Of a DNA stretch of 64,000 bases, positions 44,201 to 53,000 are shown piece after piece; positions within the stretch are counted from its first letter, which is position 1; every line of letters starts with the position of its first letter. Position numbers and translations under genes: made by a program. Origin of the DNA: Glutamicibacter soli (lineage in GTDB: Bacteria > Actinomycetota > Actinomycetes > Actinomycetales > Micrococcaceae). The notes under the pieces were generated by a model that worked only from the letters and a program-made list of their open reading frames with translations, had not been told where the DNA came from and made no database searches. Location: contig NZ_POAF01000001.1 of assembly GCF_003309065.1 (NCBI RefSeq), positions 496,001-560,000 of the forward strand, written 5' to 3'.

Positions 44201-44300
44201 GGTCCAAGGTGGACAGTTCCGTGGAATCGAGGAACTTCTTGGCCCGTTCAACATCGGAGAACCCGGCGTTGATCAGGGATCGCGAGGAAATTTCTGTCAT
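41274..44300 (-). CDS. glnE: Bifunctional glutamine synthetase adenylyltransferase/deadenylyltransferase
   Basis: A 1008-residue enzyme that adds and removes AMP on the glutamine synthetase tyrosine to control its activity. It has two nucleotidyltransferase domains: GMGKCGARELNYISDVDVIYVH in the N-terminal half and MGRQGGQEIGYGSDADVLYV in the C-terminal half, each with the DxD metal pair. Each is followed by the helical PII-uridylyltransferase-type region (LGPGGLRDVEFTVQLLQL and LGRGSLSDVEWLVQFYQL). It lies 54 bases after glnA2. Its target by sequence is the GlnA with Y402, not GlnA2. Confidence 0.95.
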   Translation of the reverse strand: MTEISSRSLINAGFSDVERAKKFLDSTELSTLDPELIVKMMAHAPDPDQALLLALRLVDRHPQAAEIFLQAESCQALIRLLGSSAALGEFLIRCEDALQVVAQAPSTSFTNVPADQLRNDMLAAVGAVQTPNGHWVASCTGAEARQKLRVSYRMALLSLAYRDLGSAQPQWVMPQVAAELADMAAAALEGALAVARAEAGEQYTPEQVDQVKLAVIGMGKCGARELNYISDVDVIYVHGSLPGIEEDLAGAVATVLCGNAARALMVPGPEPMLWEVDANLRPEGKDGALTRTLSSHEAYYRRWAHSWEFQALLKARAIAGDKDLGAAYERMVSPMVWSSSERDGFVESVQAMRRRVSDNISKDDVPWQIKLGPGGLRDVEFTVQLLQLVHGRVEPSIQVPTTTLAIHAMSETGYIGREDATNFDGSYRFLRLLEHRIQLSQLRRTHLMPRNENAQRVLARAIRGAGDLQATSPEKLLRRWNETKRLVRSLHERIFYRPLLVSSSNLSADDVRLTAESAQARLRALGYLDPKAAMRHIEALTGGVSRRAALQRQLLPVLLDWFARGVDPDAGLLGFRRLSESLGKTHWFLGMLRDTNAAAERLSHLLSNTRFLTDLLANEPAAAAWLGTDSSLMPLSRESLAQQNTSIIQRTKAPEAAIRQIRLVRRREILRVALADGAGLLRVDQVGRALSDIDGVMIDGILTVLLAADQAVHGEQARIAVIAMGRQGGQEIGYGSDADVLYVQRPVAGATDQQAQEQASRVVTELMSWSSKPLKPAIPAEVKLKIDSDLRPEGRQGALVRSFDSYAAYYERWVEVWERQALQRARPFAGDEQLGQDFMELIEPIRYGRGLDEAEIKEIRKIKARVEAERLPRGADPNRHLKLGRGSLSDVEWLVQFYQLRYAWKHHELRTPSTLVALDQLAALEIITEEQAEVLDIAWRLATRIRSAEIITSGRSSDVLPSSARDMEAVARWCGYEANTGMELEEDYLRATRHSRALFEQLFYGFED

Positions 44301-44354
44301 GGCGTGAACGTCGGCTCCTGACTGTGTGACGCGCGTCGGCGCGCCGGGGTCCTC

Positions 44355-45695
44355 CTAGAGGATCCCCAGGTATTTATCCAGCTCGTACGGGGTGATGATC
44401 TGTCGGTACTCTTCCCATTCGGCACGCTTGTTGGCCAGGAACGAGTTGAACACCTGCTCACCGAGGATCTCGGCCATGAGCTCGGACTCCTCCATGGCGC
44501 GCAGGGCGTCGTGCAGGCTGCCCGGCAACGGCACGTGGCCCGAAGCCCGGCGCTCGGCGGTGGACAGGCTCCAGACGTCGTCCTCGGTCGGGTCTTCCAG
44601 CTCGTAGCCTTCGCGAATGCCCTTCAGGCCGGCGCCCAGCAGGCAGGCGTAGGCGAGGTACGGGTTGGCGGCTGAATCGATGCCGCGGTACTCCACACGC
44701 GCGCTTTGGCCCTTGCCCGGCTTGTACAGCGGCACGCGCACCAGGGCGGAGCGGTTGTTGTGCCCCCATGACCGGTGGCTCGGGGCTTCTCCCCCGCCCC
44801 ACAGGCGCTTGTAGGAGTTCACGAACTGGTTGGTGATCGCGGTCATTTCCTGCGCATGGTGCAGGATGCCGGCAATGAACGACCTGGCGACGTCGGAGAG
44901 CTGGTACTCGCGGCCGGCCTCGAAGAATGCGTTGACATCGCCTTCGAACAAGGAGAAGTGGGTGTGCATGCCGCTGCCCGGATGCTCGGCGAAGGGCTTG
45001 GGCATGAAGGTGGCGTGGATGCCCTTCTGCATGGCCATTTCCTTGATGACGGTGCGGAAGGTCATGATGTTGTCCGCAGTCTGCAGGGCATCGGCGTAGC
45101 GCAGGTCGATTTCGTTCTGGCCCGGTCCGGTCTCGTGGTGGGAGAACTCCACCGAGATGCCCAGGGCTTCGAGCGTGGTGACCGAGGCGCGGCGGAAGTC
45201 CTGGCCGACGCCGTCCGGCACATGGTCGAAGTACCCGCCGTTGTCAATCGGCTGCGGACGCCCTTCGGCATCCAGCTCGGAGTTCTTCAACAGGTAGAAC
45301 TCGATCTCCGGGTGGGTGTAGCAGGTGAAGCCCATATTGGCCGCTTCGGTGAGCTGGCGCTTGAGCACCTGGCGCGGGTCGGCGTTCGAGGGCTGGCCTT
45401 CGGGGGTGAGGATGTCGCAGAACATGCGGGAGGTCGGCTCGACCTCACCGCGCCACGGAAGCAGCTGGAAGGTGGCCGGATCGGGTTGCAGGAGCATGTC
45501 TGATTCGGAGATCCGGGACAGGCCGTCGATCGAGGAACCGTCGAAGCCAAGACCTTCTTCAAAGGCGTCCTCGACTTCTGCGGGTGCCAGCGCCACAGAT
45601 TTCAGTGAACCAACCACATCGGTAAACCACATGCGCACAAATCGAACGTCACGTTCTTCAATGGTGCGCAGCACGAATTCCTGCTGACGATCCAT
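44355..45695 (-). CDS. glnA2: Glutamine synthetase type I, second copy (GlnA2)
   Basis: A 446-residue GS-I family enzyme. Motifs are FDGSSIDGLSRISESDM, HPEIEFYLLKNSE, the glutamate/ammonia loop PGSGMHTHFSLFEGD and SARVEYRGIDSAANPYLAYA. At the position of the adenylylation tyrosine it reads DDVWSLSTAERRA, so tyrosine is replaced by tryptophan and GlnE cannot modify it there. Relatives in other actinobacteria have been linked to nitrogen or polyamine metabolism, so the substrate may not be ammonium and glutamate alone. The ATG at 45695 has AAGGCGGTGG upstream; an open extension of 65 codons is ignored. Upstream of glnE in the same operon. Confidence 0.92.
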   Translation of the reverse strand: MDRQQEFVLRTIEERDVRFVRMWFTDVVGSLKSVALAPAEVEDAFEEGLGFDGSSIDGLSRISESDMLLQPDPATFQLLPWRGEVEPTSRMFCDILTPEGQPSNADPRQVLKRQLTEAANMGFTCYTHPEIEFYLLKNSELDAEGRPQPIDNGGYFDHVPDGVGQDFRRASVTTLEALGISVEFSHHETGPGQNEIDLRYADALQTADNIMTFRTVIKEMAMQKGIHATFMPKPFAEHPGSGMHTHFSLFEGDVNAFFEAGREYQLSDVARSFIAGILHHAQEMTAITNQFVNSYKRLWGGGEAPSHRSWGHNNRSALVRVPLYKPGKGQSARVEYRGIDSAANPYLAYACLLGAGLKGIREGYELEDPTEDDVWSLSTAERRASGHVPLPGSLHDALRAMEESELMAEILGEQVFNSFLANKRAEWEEYRQIITPYELDKYLGIL

Positions 45696-45818
45696 ATTCC
45701 ACCGCCTTATAAATGCTAGAGTCCGGCGCCCATCAGGCCCGTAGTTATGTTGACCTGTTGCAAGACTATAACGTTTCGACCTCTTTAGCCGTGCAAGCAC
45801 CGCCTGCGCCAAGTGCGA

Positions 45819-45824
45819 TAAAGT
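45819..45824 (+). promoter_or_regulatory. -10 element (TAAAGT) for leaderless panB
   Basis: TAAAGT, 6 bases (CGTTTC), then the panB ATG at 45831; no ribosome site. Confidence 0.6.
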
Positions 45825-45830
45825 CGTTTC

Positions 45831-46667
45831 ATGCCTCAACCATACGTAGCGAACCCTGAAAAAGGCCCGTCCCGCATCCGGGTTCACCATCTACAGCAAG
45901 CCAAAGAACAAGGCGAAAAATTCGCCATGTTAACCGCATATGACGTCATGATGGCCGAAATTTTCGATGAAGCGGGAATCGAGATCCTGCTCGTGGGCGA
46001 TTCAGCCGCCAACACCGTCATCGGTTACGAATCCACGCTTCCCATCAGCATCGATGAAATGATCATCTTCACCAAGGCCGTTGCCAACGGAAGCAAGCGC
46101 GCCATGGTTGTCGCCGACCTCCCGTTCGGCAGCTACGAGCAGTCCCCTGCCCAGGCCGTGGACACCGCTGTCCGTCTGATGAAGGAGGGACATGCGCACG
46201 CCGTGAAGATGGAAGGCACCGCCGCCTACGCCGACCACGTGCGCGCCATGGTCCTGGCCGGGGTTCCGGTCATCGGGCACATCGGCTTCACCCCGCAGTC
46301 TGAGCACGCCCTGGGCGGCTACCGCATCCAGGGCCGCGGCGACGCCGTGGAGGGCATGAAAGCCGATGCGTTGGCCCTGCAGGACGCCGGCGCGTTCTGC
46401 ATCCTGATGGAAATGGTTCCGAGCCCTGCCGCCAAGCTGATCGACGAGGCACTGGTGGTGCCGACCATCGGCATCGGCGCCGGGGCCTCGACCACCGGCC
46501 AGGTGCTGGTCTGGCAGGATATGCTGGGACTGGGGGGACGCCGCACCCCGAAGTTCGTCAAGAAGTACGCCGATTTGCGCACGACGGTCTCCGAGGCGGT
46601 CAGCGCCTACCACCAGGACGTCTTGGCCGGCACCTTCCCGTCGGCCGAGTACGAGTTCGACAAGTAG
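45831..46667 (+). CDS. panB: 3-methyl-2-oxobutanoate hydroxymethyltransferase
   Basis: The first committed enzyme of pantothenate (coenzyme A) synthesis, adding a hydroxymethyl group from methylenetetrahydrofolate to 2-oxoisovalerate. The 278-residue product has the decameric PanB TIM-barrel motifs MLTAYDVMMAEIFDEAGIEI, LVGDSAANTVIGYEST, VVADLPFGSYE, KMEGTAAYA, VIGHIGFTPQSEH and TIGIGAGASTTGQVLVWQDMLGL. It stands as a single gene between divergent glnA2 and a terminator. The start has leaderless geometry. Confidence 0.96.
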   Translation: MPQPYVANPEKGPSRIRVHHLQQAKEQGEKFAMLTAYDVMMAEIFDEAGIEILLVGDSAANTVIGYESTLPISIDEMIIFTKAVANGSKRAMVVADLPFGSYEQSPAQAVDTAVRLMKEGHAHAVKMEGTAAYADHVRAMVLAGVPVIGHIGFTPQSEHALGGYRIQGRGDAVEGMKADALALQDAGAFCILMEMVPSPAAKLIDEALVVPTIGIGAGASTTGQVLVWQDMLGLGGRRTPKFVKKYADLRTTVSEAVSAYHQDVLAGTFPSAEYEFDK

Positions 46668-46697
46668 CGTTTCGTCGGCCCACGCCGCGGCAAAGAG

Positions 46698-46746
46698 GAA
46701 ACCGGTGCCAGCGGCCCCGTGCAGGGGCTGCTCGCACCGGTTTTCT
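46698..46746. terminator. Intrinsic terminator after panB
   Basis: GAAACCGGTGC pairs with GCACCGGTTTTC around an inner GGCCCC/GGGGCTG stem; T-run on the plus strand. Between convergent genes. Confidence 0.8.
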
Positions 46747-46766
46747 TGTGCGCGGACGCAGGAGAA

Positions 46767-46961
46767 CTAGTCGTCTTCTTCGTCTTCCGCATCCCAGGCG
46801 TCGTTGCGCGCCTGCACTTTTTCCAGCGCGGTGCGGGCTTCAGCCTCGGTGTCGTACGGGCCCAGCAGCTGGGACCAGTCCGACTGCGCGCCCTTCTCGA
46901 TGCTCTTCGTGTTCACGTTGTACCAGTACTTCCCCTCACCGGGGGTTCCTTCTGAGCTCAT
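46767..46961 (-). CDS. Small SPOR-like protein
   Basis: A 64-residue soluble acidic protein (begins MSSEGTPGEGKYWYNVNTKSIEKG) with GPYDTEAEARTALEKVQARN and an Asp/Glu tail. The pattern resembles the short SPOR-type or SPOR-domain-containing proteins found throughout actinobacteria near map or panB; the family name is uncertain and function unknown. The ATG at 46961 has AAGGAGC upstream, a good ribosome site. It is convergent with panB and divergent from map. Confidence 0.75.
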   Translation of the reverse strand: MSSEGTPGEGKYWYNVNTKSIEKGAQSDWSQLLGPYDTEAEARTALEKVQARNDAWDAEDEEDD

Positions 46962-47082
46962 CGCCTGCTCCTTCAGATGGTTCTATGGCTGCCTAGCTCA
47001 ACGCTAGCGCACCGGGATAGTTTTCGGTGTGAAATGCGTTCGGCTCTCAGCTCATCCACAAATCCGGGGGCCAGCCGGGCGA

Positions 47083-47088
47083 TAGAAT
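47083..47088 (+). promoter_or_regulatory. -10 element (TAGAAT) for leaderless map
   Basis: TAGAAT, 6 bases (ATCTTC), then the map ATG at 47095; no ribosome site. Confidence 0.6.
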
Positions 47089-47094
47089 ATCTTC

Positions 47095-47970
47095 ATGGCT
47101 ACTGTTGCAACTGCACCAATCGGAAATCTCACCGCGGGCGTGGTCTCCCCCCAGCTCCCGGTGCCCAAGAACATTGAACGTCCGGAGTACGTGGGCAAGC
47201 GCGAACCGGCCAAGAACACCGCATCCGAGGTCAAGAGCCCCGAGGTCATCGAACGCATCCGCATTGCCTCACGCATCGCGGCGCAGGCGCTGGCCGAAGT
47301 CGGCAAGGCCTGCCAGCCAGGGATCACCACCGACGAGCTGGACCGCATCGGCCACGAGTTCCTCCTGGACCACAACGCCTACCCGTCCACCCTGGGCTAC
47401 CGCGGCTTCCCGAAGTCGTTGTGCACCTCGCTGAACGAAGTGATCTGCCACGGCATCCCCGACTCCACGGTCCTGCAGGACGGGGACATCATCAACATCG
47501 ACATCACCGCCTTCATCGGAGGGGTGCACGGCGACAACAACGCCACCTTCCTGGTGGGCGACGTGGACGAGGAATCCCGCCTGCTGGTCGAGCGCACCGA
47601 GAACTCGCTCAAGCGCGCTATCAAGGCGGTCATGCCGGGCCGCGAGATCAACGTCATCGGCCGCACCATCGAAAGCTACGCCAAGCGCTTCGGCTACGGC
47701 GTGGTCCGCGACTTCACCGGCCACGGCGTGGGCGAGGCCTTCCACTCGGGCTTGATCATCCCCCACTACGATGCGGCGCCGGGCTACAACACGCTGATCG
47801 AGACGGGCATGGTCTTCACCATCGAGCCGATGCTCACCCTGGGCACCGTTGAATGGGACATGTGGGCCGACGACTGGACTGTCACCACGCGGGACAAGAA
47901 GCGCACCGCGCAGTTCGAGCACACTTTGCTGGTCACCGACTCGGGCGCCGAGATCCTCACCCTGCCATAG
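47095..47970 (+). CDS. map: Methionine aminopeptidase type I
   Basis: Removes the initiator methionine from new proteins. The 291-residue product has an N-terminal extension of about 50 residues with a proline-rich segment ([17 protein letters not shown]) typical of the actinobacterial MAP with an SH3-binding-like tail, followed by the catalytic fold. Metal and catalytic residues lie in [53 protein letters not shown] and FEHTLLVT. The start has leaderless geometry. A bidirectional terminator separates it from nrdR. Confidence 0.95.
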   Translation: MATVATAPIGNLTAGVVSPQLPVPKNIERPEYVGKREPAKNTASEVKSPEVIERIRIASRIAAQALAEVGKACQPGITTDELDRIGHEFLLDHNAYPSTLGYRGFPKSLCTSLNEVICHGIPDSTVLQDGDIINIDITAFIGGVHGDNNATFLVGDVDEESRLLVERTENSLKRAIKAVMPGREINVIGRTIESYAKRFGYGVVRDFTGHGVGEAFHSGLIIPHYDAAPGYNTLIETGMVFTIEPMLTLGTVEWDMWADDWTVTTRDKKRTAQFEHTLLVTDSGAEILTLP

Positions 47971-47997
47971 GGCGCGGCGCCGACGCGGCGCGCAAAA

Positions 47998-48048
47998 ACC
48001 AGAGGCGTTGGCCTGGTCCCTGAAAAGGGCCGGGCCAACGCCTCTGGT
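47998..48048. terminator. Terminator between map and nrdR
   Basis: ACCAGAGGCGTTGGCC pairs with GGCCAACGCCTCTGGT (16 bp), with an inner TCCCT/AGGGC stem; between convergent genes. Confidence 0.85.
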
Positions 48049-48061
48049 GTATCCCGAAGGG

Positions 48062-48550
48062 TCAGTCTGCGGTCAGTGGTCGTTGGGTCCCCTGCGGAGC
48101 CTTGCCGCGCTGTTCGCGTAGCTTCTCCATCGCCGCCTCGAAATCCTGCAGCGACTGGAAATTGTGGTAGACACTGGCAAAACGCAAGTATGCCACCTCG
48201 TCCAGGCGCGAGAGCGGGTCGAGGATTGCCAGTCCCACCTGGTGCGCCGGGATCTCCGCGGCGCCCGAGGTGCGCACGGCTTCCTCGACTTCCTGCGCCA
48301 GAATCGCCAGGTCGTGGTCTGTGACCGGCCGTCCCTGGCAGGCCTTGCGCACGCCGTTGATCACCTTGTTGCGGGAGAACGGTTCAACCGCACCGGACTG
48401 CTTCAAGACGCTCAGGCTTGCGGTTTCGATCGTCGTGAAACGACGGGAGCACGCGGTGCACTGCCGGCGCCGGCGGATGGAGACGCCATCATCAGCAACT
48501 CGGCTATCGACCACACGCGAATCGGGGTTGCGGCAATAAGGGCAGTTCAT
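48062..48550 (-). CDS. nrdR: Transcriptional repressor NrdR
   Basis: A 162-residue zinc-ribbon/ATP-cone repressor of ribonucleotide reductase genes. The zinc site cysteines are C3, C6, C31 and C34 ([10 protein letters not shown]... [12 protein letters not shown]), followed by the ATP-cone core ([21 protein letters not shown]) with the basic region VRKACQGRP. It senses dATP/ATP levels. The ATG at 48550 has GGAGGTG upstream, the strongest ribosome site in the region. Upstream gene hisD is 70 bases away. Confidence 0.97.
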   Translation of the reverse strand: MNCPYCRNPDSRVVDSRVADDGVSIRRRRQCTACSRRFTTIETASLSVLKQSGAVEPFSRNKVINGVRKACQGRPVTDHDLAILAQEVEEAVRTSGAAEIPAHQVGLAILDPLSRLDEVAYLRFASVYHNFQSLQDFEAAMEKLREQRGKAPQGTQRPLTAD

Positions 48551-48620
48551 GACACCTCCAACTCAGTGCTAAAACTGGATTCCACAAAGCGTACCTTCCG
48601 AAATCCACACATGTCATGTA

Positions 48621-49985
48621 TTAGTTTAGCGCTTTGTGCGCCTTTCGCACGGCGACCGCGTCGCCGTGGGCCGGAAGGTCCTCGGCAGTCGCCAGATTAA
48701 TCACGTGCGCCGCGACATCGCCCAACGCCGACTTGTCGTAGCTGATGACCTGCACGGCCTTCAGGAACGTGTTCACGTTCAGCCCCGAGGCGTGCAACGC
48801 GGTGCCGCTGGTCGGCAGCACGTGGTTGGACCCGGCGCAGTAGTCGCCAAGCGACACCGGGGCATAGTCGCCCACGAAAATCGCGCCGGCGGCGGTGATG
48901 CGGGCGGCGTCCTGCGCGGCGTTGCCGGTCATGATTTCCAGGTGCTCCGCCGCATAGGCGTTGCAGACATCCACGCCCTGGTCCAGGTCCTTGACCAGGA
49001 TGATCGCGGACTGGCTGCCGCTCAGCGCCTCGCGGACGCGTTCGCTGTGCTTGGTGGCCGCGACCTGGACGTCCAGCTGCTCGCGCACGGCCTGAGCCAG
49101 TGCCGGCGAGTCGGTGACCAGCACCGCGGCGGCGTTGGCATCATGCTCGGCCTGCGAGATCATGTCGGCGGCCACGAAGTCCGCCTTTGCCGTGCTGTCG
49201 GCCAGGATCGCGATCTCGGTGGGCCCTGCCTCGGCGTCGATGCCCACGACGCCCTTGACCAGCCGCTTGGCGGTAGCGACGAAGACGTTGCCCGGACCGG
49301 AGATCACGTCCACCGGCTCGATGCCGCCGCGCGGGTCCCCCGGCACGTCCACGCCATAGGCGAAGGCCGCCACGGCCTGGGCGCCGCCCATGGCGTGCAC
49401 CTCCTCGATGCCCAGCAGCTTCGCGGCAGCCAGGATGGTGGGGTGCGGCAGTCCGCCGAACTCCTTCTGCGGCGGGCTGGCCAAGGCCAGGGACTTCACG
49501 CCCGCGGCCTGGGCCGGGACGGTGTTCATGATGACCGAGGACGGGTAGACGGCCAGTCCACCAGGCACGTAGAGGCCCACGCGGCGCACCGGCACCCAGC
49601 GCTGGGTGACGGATCCGCCGTTGCTGTAGTCGACCACGGCGTCGGCCGGCACCTGGGCGGCGGCGAAGAGCCGAGCGCGGGAGATCGATTCCTCCAGCGC
49701 CAAGCGGACCGCGGGATCAAGTTCGGCCAGCGCCTTGTCCAGTTCCGCCTGCGCAACCCTTGTATGATCCAGCTCCACCTGGTCGAATCGCCGGGCCAGG
49801 TCCTTGAGCGTGCCCATGCCGTGGGCACGCACATCATCGATAATCTGCTGCACGGTTTCAGCGGCGGTCTGCGAGTTCATGGCAGGGCGCGGCAGGTTGG
49901 CCTTGAGCTGGGCGTAGCTGAAGTCCTCGGCGCGCCAGTCGAGGGTTGCGAGTTCGGAAAAGACGGTTACTGGATTGGAAGTCAC
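48621..49985 (-). CDS. hisD: Histidinol dehydrogenase
   Basis: A 454-residue zinc enzyme that oxidises histidinol to histidine in two NAD-dependent steps. Family motifs include the substrate loop YVPGGLAVYPSSVIMNTVPA, LASPPQKEFGGLPHPTILAAA, GGAQAVAAFAYG, GPGNVFVATAKR and the zinc-binding AEHLEIMTGN followed by GAIFVGDYAPVSLGDYCAGSNHVLPT. The other his genes are not in the window. The GTG at 49985 has TAAAAT six bases upstream, the leaderless geometry, so hisD may have its own transcript despite lying behind dnaE. Confidence 0.96.
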   Translation of the reverse strand: MTSNPVTVFSELATLDWRAEDFSYAQLKANLPRPAMNSQTAAETVQQIIDDVRAHGMGTLKDLARRFDQVELDHTRVAQAELDKALAELDPAVRLALEESISRARLFAAAQVPADAVVDYSNGGSVTQRWVPVRRVGLYVPGGLAVYPSSVIMNTVPAQAAGVKSLALASPPQKEFGGLPHPTILAAAKLLGIEEVHAMGGAQAVAAFAYGVDVPGDPRGGIEPVDVISGPGNVFVATAKRLVKGVVGIDAEAGPTEIAILADSTAKADFVAADMISQAEHDANAAAVLVTDSPALAQAVREQLDVQVAATKHSERVREALSGSQSAIILVKDLDQGVDVCNAYAAEHLEIMTGNAAQDAARITAAGAIFVGDYAPVSLGDYCAGSNHVLPTSGTALHASGLNVNTFLKAVQVISYDKSALGDVAAHVINLATAEDLPAHGDAVAVRKAHKALN

Positions 49986-49991
49986 GTACCC

Positions 49992-49997
49992 ATTTTA
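49992..49997 (-). promoter_or_regulatory. -10 element (TAAAAT) for leaderless hisD
   Basis: On the minus strand TAAAAT, 6 bases (GGGTAC), then the hisD GTG at 49985. Confidence 0.6.
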
Positions 49998-50073
49998 ACG
50001 CCGAAGACCGGGTGCGGCACCCATTGGTTACCTCACCCGGTCATCTGCGGCTGCGCCGCAATGCTCCGGAGCG

Positions 50074-53000
50074 CTACACGTCCAGGCAATTGGGGCCGAG
50101 CAGGACCTTCAGGTCGCCGAACAAGGCGGGGTTAGGGTTCACCCGGAAGTTCATGCCCAGGCGCAGCAGCGAGGTGCCGCGGCTGCCGGTGAGCTTCACC
50201 CGGACCTCGGTGTTGCCGCTGTGGGTGCGCAGCACGTCGCCGAGTTTCTGCACCAGGGATTCGGTGGCCTTGTGAGTCGGGATGCCGATGACCACCGGGC
50301 CGCCGTTGGCGTCCTCGGACAATTCGGGGATCATCATTTCCTGGGCGTTGAGGGTGATGGACCCGTCGTCGCGGCGCTGTACGCGCCCCTTGATGACCAC
50401 GATCAGGTCGTCGGCCAGCACCTCGGCGATCGGCTGGTAGGCCTGTCCGAAGAACATGACCTCCATGGAACCGGAGAGGTCCTCCACCTCGCAGCGCGCG
50501 TACGGGTTGCCGCTCTTCTTGGCGATGCGCCGCTGCAACCCGGAGATCATGCCTGCGATGGAGATGATATGCCCGTCCTGCGGCCCGTCGTCGGACAGCA
50601 CATGGGTCACGGACATGTCGGCATACTGCTCCAGCGCGGAACCCAGGCCCTGCAGCGGGTGGTCGGAAACGTACAGCCCGAGCATGTCCCGCTCGTAGGC
50701 CAGCTTTTCCTTCTTGTCCCAGTCCGGGAGGTCCGGGATGGCCACGGTCATGGCATCCGAGGCCTCGGAGGGATCCAGGGCGCTGAACAGGTCGAACTGG
50801 TTGGCCGCCTCGTTGCGCTTGAGCTGGATGACCGAGTCCACGGCTTCTTCGTGGATCGCGACCAGCGCGCGGCGGGGGTGGCCCATGGAGTCGAAGGCTC
50901 CGGCCTTGATCAGCGATTCGATGGTGCGCTTGTTGCAGACCACCGCGGGGACCTTGTTCAGGAAGTCGCTGAAGTCGGTGTAGGCGCCCTTTTCCTGGCG
51001 CGCCTGCACCATGCCGTCCACGACGTTGGAGCCGACGTTGCGGATGGCGCCCATGCCGAAGCGGATATCGTTGCCCACAGGGGTGAAGGTCAGGGCCGAT
51101 TCGTTGACGTCCGGAGGCAGCACGGTGATGCCCAGATGGCGGCACTCGTTGAGGTACAGCGCGAGCTTGTCCTTGTCGTCGCCCACCGAGGTGAGCAGCG
51201 CGGCCATGTACTCGGCCGTGTAGTGCTCCTTGAGGTAGGCGGTCCAGTAGGACACCACGCCGTAGGCCGCCGAGTGGGCCTTGTTGAACGCGTAGTCGGA
51301 GAAGGGCAGCAGGATGTCCCAGAGGGCCTGCACGGCTTCCATCGTGAAGCCGTTGTCCATCATGCCCTTGGAGAAGCCGGCGAACTGCTTGTCCAGCTCG
51401 GACTTCTTCTTCTTGCCCATGGCGCGGCGCAGGATGTCCGCCTGGCCCAGCGAGAAGCCTGCAAGCTTCTGCGCGATGGACATGACCTGTTCCTGGTACA
51501 CGATCAGGCCGAAGGTCCCCCCGAGGATCTCCCGCAGCGGCTCTTCCAGTGTCGGGTGGATCGGGGTTTCTTCCTGCAGCTTATTCTTGCGCAACGCGTA
51601 GTTGGTGTGCGAGTTCGCGCCCATGGGGCCCGGGCGGTAGAGCGCGAGCACCGCGGAAATGTCTTCGAAGTTATCCGGGCGCATCATCTTCAGCAGCGAG
51701 CGCATCGGACCGCCATCGAGCTGGAATACGCCCAGCGTGTCGCCGCGGGCCAGCAGCTGGTAGGTTGCCGCGTCGTCCAGCGGCAGGGTCTCCAGGTCCA
51801 GCTCCACGCCCTTGTTGGCCTTCACATTGGCCAGGGCGTCGGAGATGATGGTGAGGTTTCGCAGACCGAGGAAGTCCATCTTGATCAGCCCCAGGCCTTC
51901 ACAGGTTGGGTAGTCGAACTGGGTGATGACCTGCCCGTCCTGGATGCGCCGCATGATCGGCACGACATCGATGATCGGGTCCGAGCTCATGATCACGCCG
52001 GCGGCGTGCACGCCCCACTGGCGCTTCAAGCCTTCGAGCCCCTTGGCGGTTTCGAAGACACGCTTGGCCTCGGGGTCGTTAGCCACGAGGTTGCGGAAAT
52101 CCCCGGCCTCCGAGTAGCGCTTGGACTCCGGGTTCTCGATGTCGTTGAGCGGGATGTCCTTGGCCATGACTGCCGGCGGCAGCGCCTTGGTGAGGGACTC
52201 GCCCATGGAGAAGGGGTAGCCCAGCACGCGTGATGAGTCCTTCAGCGCCTGCTTCGTCTTGATCGATCCATAGGTCACGATCATTGCCACACGCTCATCG
52301 CCGTACTTCTCGGTGACGTAGTGGATCACTTCGGAGCGGCGGCGATCATCGAAGTCGACGTCGAAGTCGGGCATGGAAACACGTTCCGGGTTCAGGAAGC
52401 GCTCGAAGATCAGGCCATGAACCAGCGGGTCCAGGTCGGTAATGCGCATGGCGTAGGCAACCATGGAGCCTGCGCCGGAACCGCGGCCCGGGCCGACGCG
52501 GATGCCGTGGTCCTTGGACCAGTTGATGAAGTCCGCCACGACTAGGAAGTAGCCGGGGAAACCCATCTTGATGATGACGTCCAGCTCGAAGTCCGCCTGC
52601 TTGCGCGAAGCCTCCGGGATGCCGTTCGGGTAGCGGTAGTGCAGACCCTTGTCGACTTCCTTGATCAGCCAGCTCGTCTCGTCCTCGCCGGGAGGGCAGG
52701 GGAACTTCGGCATGTAGTTGGCGCTGGTGTCGAAGGTGAGGTCCACGCGGTCCGCAATATGCAGCGTGTTGTCGCAGGCCTCGGGGAGTTCCTTGAACAA
52801 CTCGCGCATTTCGCGCGAGCTCTTCAGGTAGTAGCCGGTGCCGCTGAAGGCGAAGCGGCTGCCGCCCTGGTCGTAGGTCGGCTCATCCAGCGTGGAGCCC
52901 GAGTTGATGGCCAGCAGCGCTTCGTGGGCCTTGGCATCGGCCTCGTGGGTGTAGTGCAGGTCATTGGTGGCGACCAGCGGAATGGCAAGTTCCTTGGCCA

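Noticed and set aside
41319-44321. A 1000-codon open frame on the plus strand opposite glnE
   Set aside because: It is the complement shadow of a clear GlnE protein; its product is Gly/Ala/Val/His-rich with no motifs, as expected from GC-rich antisense.
45696-45830. GTTTC-type half-sites upstream of glnA2 and panB as a second GlnR box
   Set aside because: No GTNAC partner occurs at the required 6-base spacing.
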